NCBI GenBank assembly: GCA_024234815.1
Contig: JACKNO010000001.1
Coordinates: 1,364,001-1,428,000, forward strand
Origin: Pseudomonadales bacterium
GTDB lineage: Bacteria > Pseudomonadota > Gammaproteobacteria > Pseudomonadales > Halieaceae
Length of the DNA: 64,000 nt
Direction of reading: 5' to 3'
How positions within the stretch are numbered: the first letter of the stretch is position 1; the number at the start of each line of letters is the position of its first letter. A model generated the notes under the pieces. The model was not told the DNA's origin and did not search any database. It worked only from the letters and a program-made list of their open reading frames with translations. Positions 60,698 to 64,000 of this stretch are shown here, piece by piece. The position numbers were made by a program, and so were the translations under genes.

Positions 60698-62823
60698 GCA
60701 CGCATCCGATGGAGGCATTGTTGCGGCCTCCCGTCGAGTTGTGGTCCACCGCCACCGCATTTGCGGCGGGCACTCTGGCCTGGTTGGCACCCTGGGCTCT
60801 GATGATGCCACCGGGTATCGCGGCGGCCACCGGGTTGACCTTTTTCGGGTTTGGCGTGTGGCGGGGCCGTCAGGCCTGGCGCGTACTGCGCTACCAACAT
60901 CACATGAAGCGGCTGCCGGAGTATCGCGTGCGGGCAGCGCAGATTCCCGTCAGTCGGCATAAGCTGTTTTTGGGCAAAGGCTTTCGCTGGACACAACAAC
61001 ACACGCAGCGGCTGCGCGATACGCTGAAGCCCGAGGTGCAGCGTTACGTGCAACCGGGCAGGCTCTATCAGTGGGCGAGACAAAAGGAAGTGGCCTGGGA
61101 GTCGATCCCCGTGCTCTCGGTGCTGGCCAAAGGCTTGCGCAGCCGTTCCCGCTGGAACCCGTTGGCGCCGCTACCCGCGGTCGGCGGCAAGCCGGCGCTG
61201 CACGCCGTTGAACCCCTTGAGCAATCCGTGTGGATGGATCTCGGGAACGCGTCGGGCACACACTGGTGCTCGGCACCACCCGCGTCGGCAAGACACGCTT
61301 GGCCGAGCTGCTCATCACCCAGGACATCCGCCGGGGCGATGTCGTCATCGTCTTCGATCCCAAGGGCGATGCCGATCTCTTGCGCCGCATCTACGCCGAA
61401 GCCAAGCGCGCCGGTCGACTGGACGACTTCTATCTGTTCCATCTCGGCTTCCCCGAACTGTCAGCGCGCTATAACGCCATTGGCAACTTCTCGCGCATCA
61501 CCGAGGTCGCCACCCGTATCGCCAATCAGTTACCGAACGAGGGGAACTCGGCGGCCTTCAAGGAATTCGCCTGGCGCTTCGTCAATATCATTGCGCGGGC
61601 CCTGGTGGCCTTGAAGCGTAGACCGGATTATCAACAGATTCGCCGCTACATCAACGACATCGAGCCCCTGTTTGTCGAGTATGCCGGCCATTGCGCCGAG
61701 GTGGCCGGTATCGACGCCTGGGCATCGCTGGTGGAAGAGCGCGCCGCGGACATCAAGGAGCGCAACCTGCCCAATGCGCTGCGTGGCCGGTCGATGGAAG
61801 CCATCGCCTGTATGCGGTTATTGCAGGAGAGGGCCATTTACGACCCCGTTCTGGATGGCCTGATTTCGGCGTTCAAATACGACAAGACCTATTTCGACAA
61901 GATCGTCAGTTCCGTCGGCCCACTGATGGAAAAACTGACCACCGGCACCATCGCCGCGCTGATCTCGCCGGATTACCAGGACGAGCAGGATGCGAGGCCG
62001 ATCTTCGAATGGATGGAGGTGGTGCGGCGCAAGGGCATCGTGTATGTCGGGCTCGATGCCCTCACCGACACCACGGTCGCCAGTGCGGTGGGCAACTCCA
62101 TGTTCGCGGACCTGGTATCCGTCGCAGGCACGATCTATAAGCACGGTGTCGTGGCGCCGGGTTCTGACACGTCACTCCCGGAAAACGCGCGACAGTCGCT
62201 GCCCACCATCTCGTTGCACGCGGACGAGTTTAACGAGCTGATCGGGGACGAGTTCGTACCGCTGTTGAACAAGGCCGGTGGCGCCGGTTTTCAGGTCACG
62301 GCCTATACCCAGACCTGGTCCGATGTGGAGGCGCGGATCGGCAGTCGCGCCAAGGCCGGGCAGGTGGCGGGCAACTTCAATACGATGCTGATGCTGCGGG
62401 TGAAAGAGCTGGATACCGCCGAGATGCTGACCGAGCAGTTGCCCCGGGTGGAGGTTTTCACCCTGATGAGTGTCTCCGGTGTCGATGATTCCTCGGATCC
62501 CGGTTCCGGCGTCGACTTCAAATCCCGCAATGAGGACCGGATCAGCGTCTCGGAAGTGCCGATGCTGACCGCGGCGGATATGGTCACGCTTCCCCAAGGG
62601 GCAGGCTTTCGCGTTACTGGAAGGGGGGCAGCTCTGGAAAATTCGTATTCCGTTGCCGGATGACCGCGCCGATGCCGCCATGCCAGGAAATTTCGAAGAA
62701 ATGGCCGAGGCCATGCGGCGCAGCTACATCACCAACGATCACTGGTATCGGGTGACTGAGCACTGGTGGCACGGCGTCTCTGAGGCGACGGTTGAGCCTG
62801 CAGAATCGAGTGACTCTGCCTGA
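60694..62823 (+). pseudogene. traD: TraD coupling ATPase interrupted by two compensating frameshifts
   Basis: Expected 710-codon type IV coupling protein. N-terminal part (60694 to about 61245): membrane helices (FAAGTLAWLAPWALMM), RRLPEYRV-like region. At G-run 61243-61245 one base is missing: the frame must move -1 for ERVGHTLVLGTTRVGKTR (Walker A) and continues to about 62601; Walker B VVIVFDPKGDADL, ISLHADEFNEL follow. At the G-run 62598-62601 one extra base throws it back, and the true end (FALLEGGQLWKIR... to TGA 62821) is in the first frame. Either homopolymer errors or a dead gene. Confidence 0.82.
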
Positions 62824-62856
62824 GCATGGCGGAACCGACCGATCCTCGCCGAACCG

Positions 62857-63558
62857 TTGCCCGTCCCGGAGCGATCTCCCAAGGTATTGACGGGTTTCGC
62901 CCAGTGCCTCAAATGGCTGATCCTCTCCCTGGTCTTTTCCATCCTGATCGAATGGATCGGTATGGCATTCTGGTGGGAGGAGCAGGGCGCGGCGCACAGC
63001 CGACAGATGCTGGTGAATGAGCTGCAGTTCCTCGGGGCAGATTTTCATCGCAGTTGGTTGACCGCGCAGCCCATGCAGTTCGCCAGAGACTTATCGGAAC
63101 GATTCTATTCCATCGCCTTCGAATGGACCGGTTTTGTCGATCTCATTCAGTGGGTCACGCCGGTTCCCTCCACCGAAGAGTCAGGTGTGCGCCCCCTGCT
63201 GCACCGGCTTTATCGGCCCGTGGCTGACTATGTGTTGGCCGGCATGCAGATCACCCAAGTATTTGCGGTGAGACTGGCTATCCTGGCCCTGGCCACCCCG
63301 GTATTTGGGCTTTTCACCCTGGTGGCACTGGTGGATGGTCTGGTGCGGCGGGATTTGCGACGCTGGGGCGGAGGCCGGGAGAGCTCCTTCGTCTATCACT
63401 ACGCCAAGAAAGCCGCTATTCCGCTGATCATCATGGCCTGGGTACTCTACCTGGCGCTGCCATTCAGCCTTCATCCGTCCTGGATCATCCTGCCGTTTGC
63501 TCTGGCCTTTGCCTTTGCCGTCACCATCACGGCCAGCACCTTCAAAAAGTATCTCTGA
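62857..63558 (+). CDS. TIGR03747-family ICE membrane protein
   Basis: A 233-residue protein from TTG 62857 with four membrane segments (CLKWLILSLVFSILIEWIGM; LAILALATPVFGLFTLVALV; AIPLIIMAWVLYLALPF; IILPFALAFAFAVTI). The pattern (WWEEQGAAHSRQMLVNELQFL, LVDGLVRRDLRRWGGGRESS) is TIGR03747. The usual ATG, 62826, begins three bases after TraD and reads MAEPTDPRR in another frame; joining them needs a one-base shift near 62850, so the N-terminus is uncertain. Confidence 0.85.
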   Translation: MPVPERSPKVLTGFAQCLKWLILSLVFSILIEWIGMAFWWEEQGAAHSRQMLVNELQFLGADFHRSWLTAQPMQFARDLSERFYSIAFEWTGFVDLIQWVTPVPSTEESGVRPLLHRLYRPVADYVLAGMQITQVFAVRLAILALATPVFGLFTLVALVDGLVRRDLRRWGGGRESSFVYHYAKKAAIPLIIMAWVLYLALPFSLHPSWIILPFALAFAFAVTITASTFKKYL

Positions 63559-63563
63559 TACAC

Positions 63564-63618
63564 TTGACTGTACTATTACAGTTTGCTAGGCTGCATTAAA
63601 GCACTGTAAAAATACAGT
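63564..63618 (+). promoter_or_regulatory. Promoter and twin operators of the antitoxin gene
   Basis: -35 TTGACT (63564-63569), 17-base spacer, -10 TAGGCT (63587-63592). Two identical palindromes ACTGTA-N4-TACAGT lie at 63567-63582 (over the -35) and 63603-63618, 36 bases apart centre to centre. Autoregulation by the antitoxin is expected. Confidence 0.7.
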
Positions 63619-63630
63619 ACGGAGTTAAGC

Positions 63631-64000
63631 ATGATCGCACAAGCCGAACAATTACTGCAGCGTGGTTCCAGTGTCACCAGTTCACTGCTGCCGGCGATTT
63701 TCGCTATTTTCAGCCAGTGGCGCCTGACTGGCGCTCAGCAGATGACCCTGTTGGGGCTCAGCAATGAGAAGACCCTCTACAACTGGAAGAGCCGGCCCGA
63801 AAAGGCCAAGCTGACCCGGGACTTGCTGGAGCGGGCGAGCTATATCCTGGGGATCTACAAATCTCTGCAGATTCTGTTGCCCGACCAGGCATTGGCCGAT
63901 CAGTGGCTGGCTACCCCCAATGACAATCCGCTGTTCAACGGCACGGCACCGCTGGATCGCATACTTGCCGGTCAGGTCGTGGACCTGGCTGTGGTCAGGA
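63631..64000 (+). CDS. MbcA/ParS/Xre-type antitoxin (3' partial)
   Basis: At least 123 residues, cut by the window end. N-terminal helix-turn-helix-like part with LPAIFAIFSQWRLTGAQQ, then GLSNEKTLYNWKSRP and LERASYILGIYKSLQILLPD, and the toxin-binding end beginning PLFNGTAPLDRILAGQVVDL, typical of the Xre/MbcA/ParS family that pairs with RES-domain toxins. A RES toxin is expected just beyond base 64000. It would stabilise the ICE. Confidence 0.85.
   Translation, partial: MIAQAEQLLQRGSSVTSSLLPAIFAIFSQWRLTGAQQMTLLGLSNEKTLYNWKSRPEKAKLTRDLLERASYILGIYKSLQILLPDQALADQWLATPNDNPLFNGTAPLDRILAGQVVDLAVVR

Noticed and set aside
61240..61246. Considered programmed ribosomal frameshifting in traD
   Set aside because: No slippery heptamer and stem were seen, and a second lesion with opposite sign at 62598-62601 makes homopolymer indels more likely.

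Overview
The window looks like chromosome from a GC-rich gammaproteobacterium, probably marine (Cellvibrionales/Halieaceae-like by gene content; this is an impression and not a proof). It is interrupted at about 36.2 kb by an integrated mobile island that runs off the right end.

Region 1 (1-20.9 kb) is an envelope-polysaccharide locus. It has two Wzy/ligase-type polytopic proteins, a WcaF-type acetyltransferase, a WaaE-like glycosyltransferase, a WecA/MraY-type sugar-phosphate transferase, and a UDP-sugar set (Ugd, UDP-glucuronate decarboxylase, UDP-glucuronate 4-epimerase). Embedded in it is a RiPP-like module on the minus strand: C25 (gingipain-fold) protease, a 66-residue peptide ending in Ser, an HprK-like kinase, a PqqD-like peptide chaperone and a radical SAM/SPASM enzyme. 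A nucleotidyltransferase (2766-3902) and an S26-like protease with a Cys/His in place of Ser/Lys (15505-15972) lie nearby. I regard this as the most interesting system in the window: the only documented role I know for a HprK homologue plus nucleotidyltransferase in peptide clusters is phosphorylation of a C-terminal Ser of lasso precursors, and no lasso cyclase is present here.

Region 2 (21.2-34.7 kb) is ordinary chromosome: an AraC-type HTH protein, LemA/M48 protease, a molybdopterin oxidoreductase, an MgtE pair with a mechanosensitive channel, MsrB, a CNNM/DUF21 protein, a PEP-CTERM metalloprotease and a TPR-sulfotransferase.

Region 3 (34.9-64 kb) begins with an intact ISL3-family element (1305 bp, perfect 8-bp target duplication) next to a 24-nt tRNA 3'-end fragment that I read as one attachment site. 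Inside follow AT-rich cargo (a very large Sec-exported SpvB/FG-GAP/RHS protein tipped with a GH24 lysozyme, then a small lipoprotein that may be its immunity factor), an integrase/excisionase pair, and a phage-like CI/Cro switch with matched operator-promoters in front of both cro and xis. From 48.7 kb the genes are those of a PFGI-1/SPI-7-class integrative and conjugative element (ICE): ParB, DUF2857, STY4528, PFL_4669, ParM-like actin, STY4534, RadC, DUF6573, integrase-domain protein, PilL, TIGR03759, lytic transglycosylase, TIGR03765, TraD, TIGR03747. An Xre/MbcA/ParS-type antitoxin is cut by the right edge. Several ICE genes carry single-base frameshifts (ParB once, TraD twice) and the CI-like repressor has a perfect in-frame 108-bp duplication, so either the element is decaying or the sequence has homopolymer errors there.
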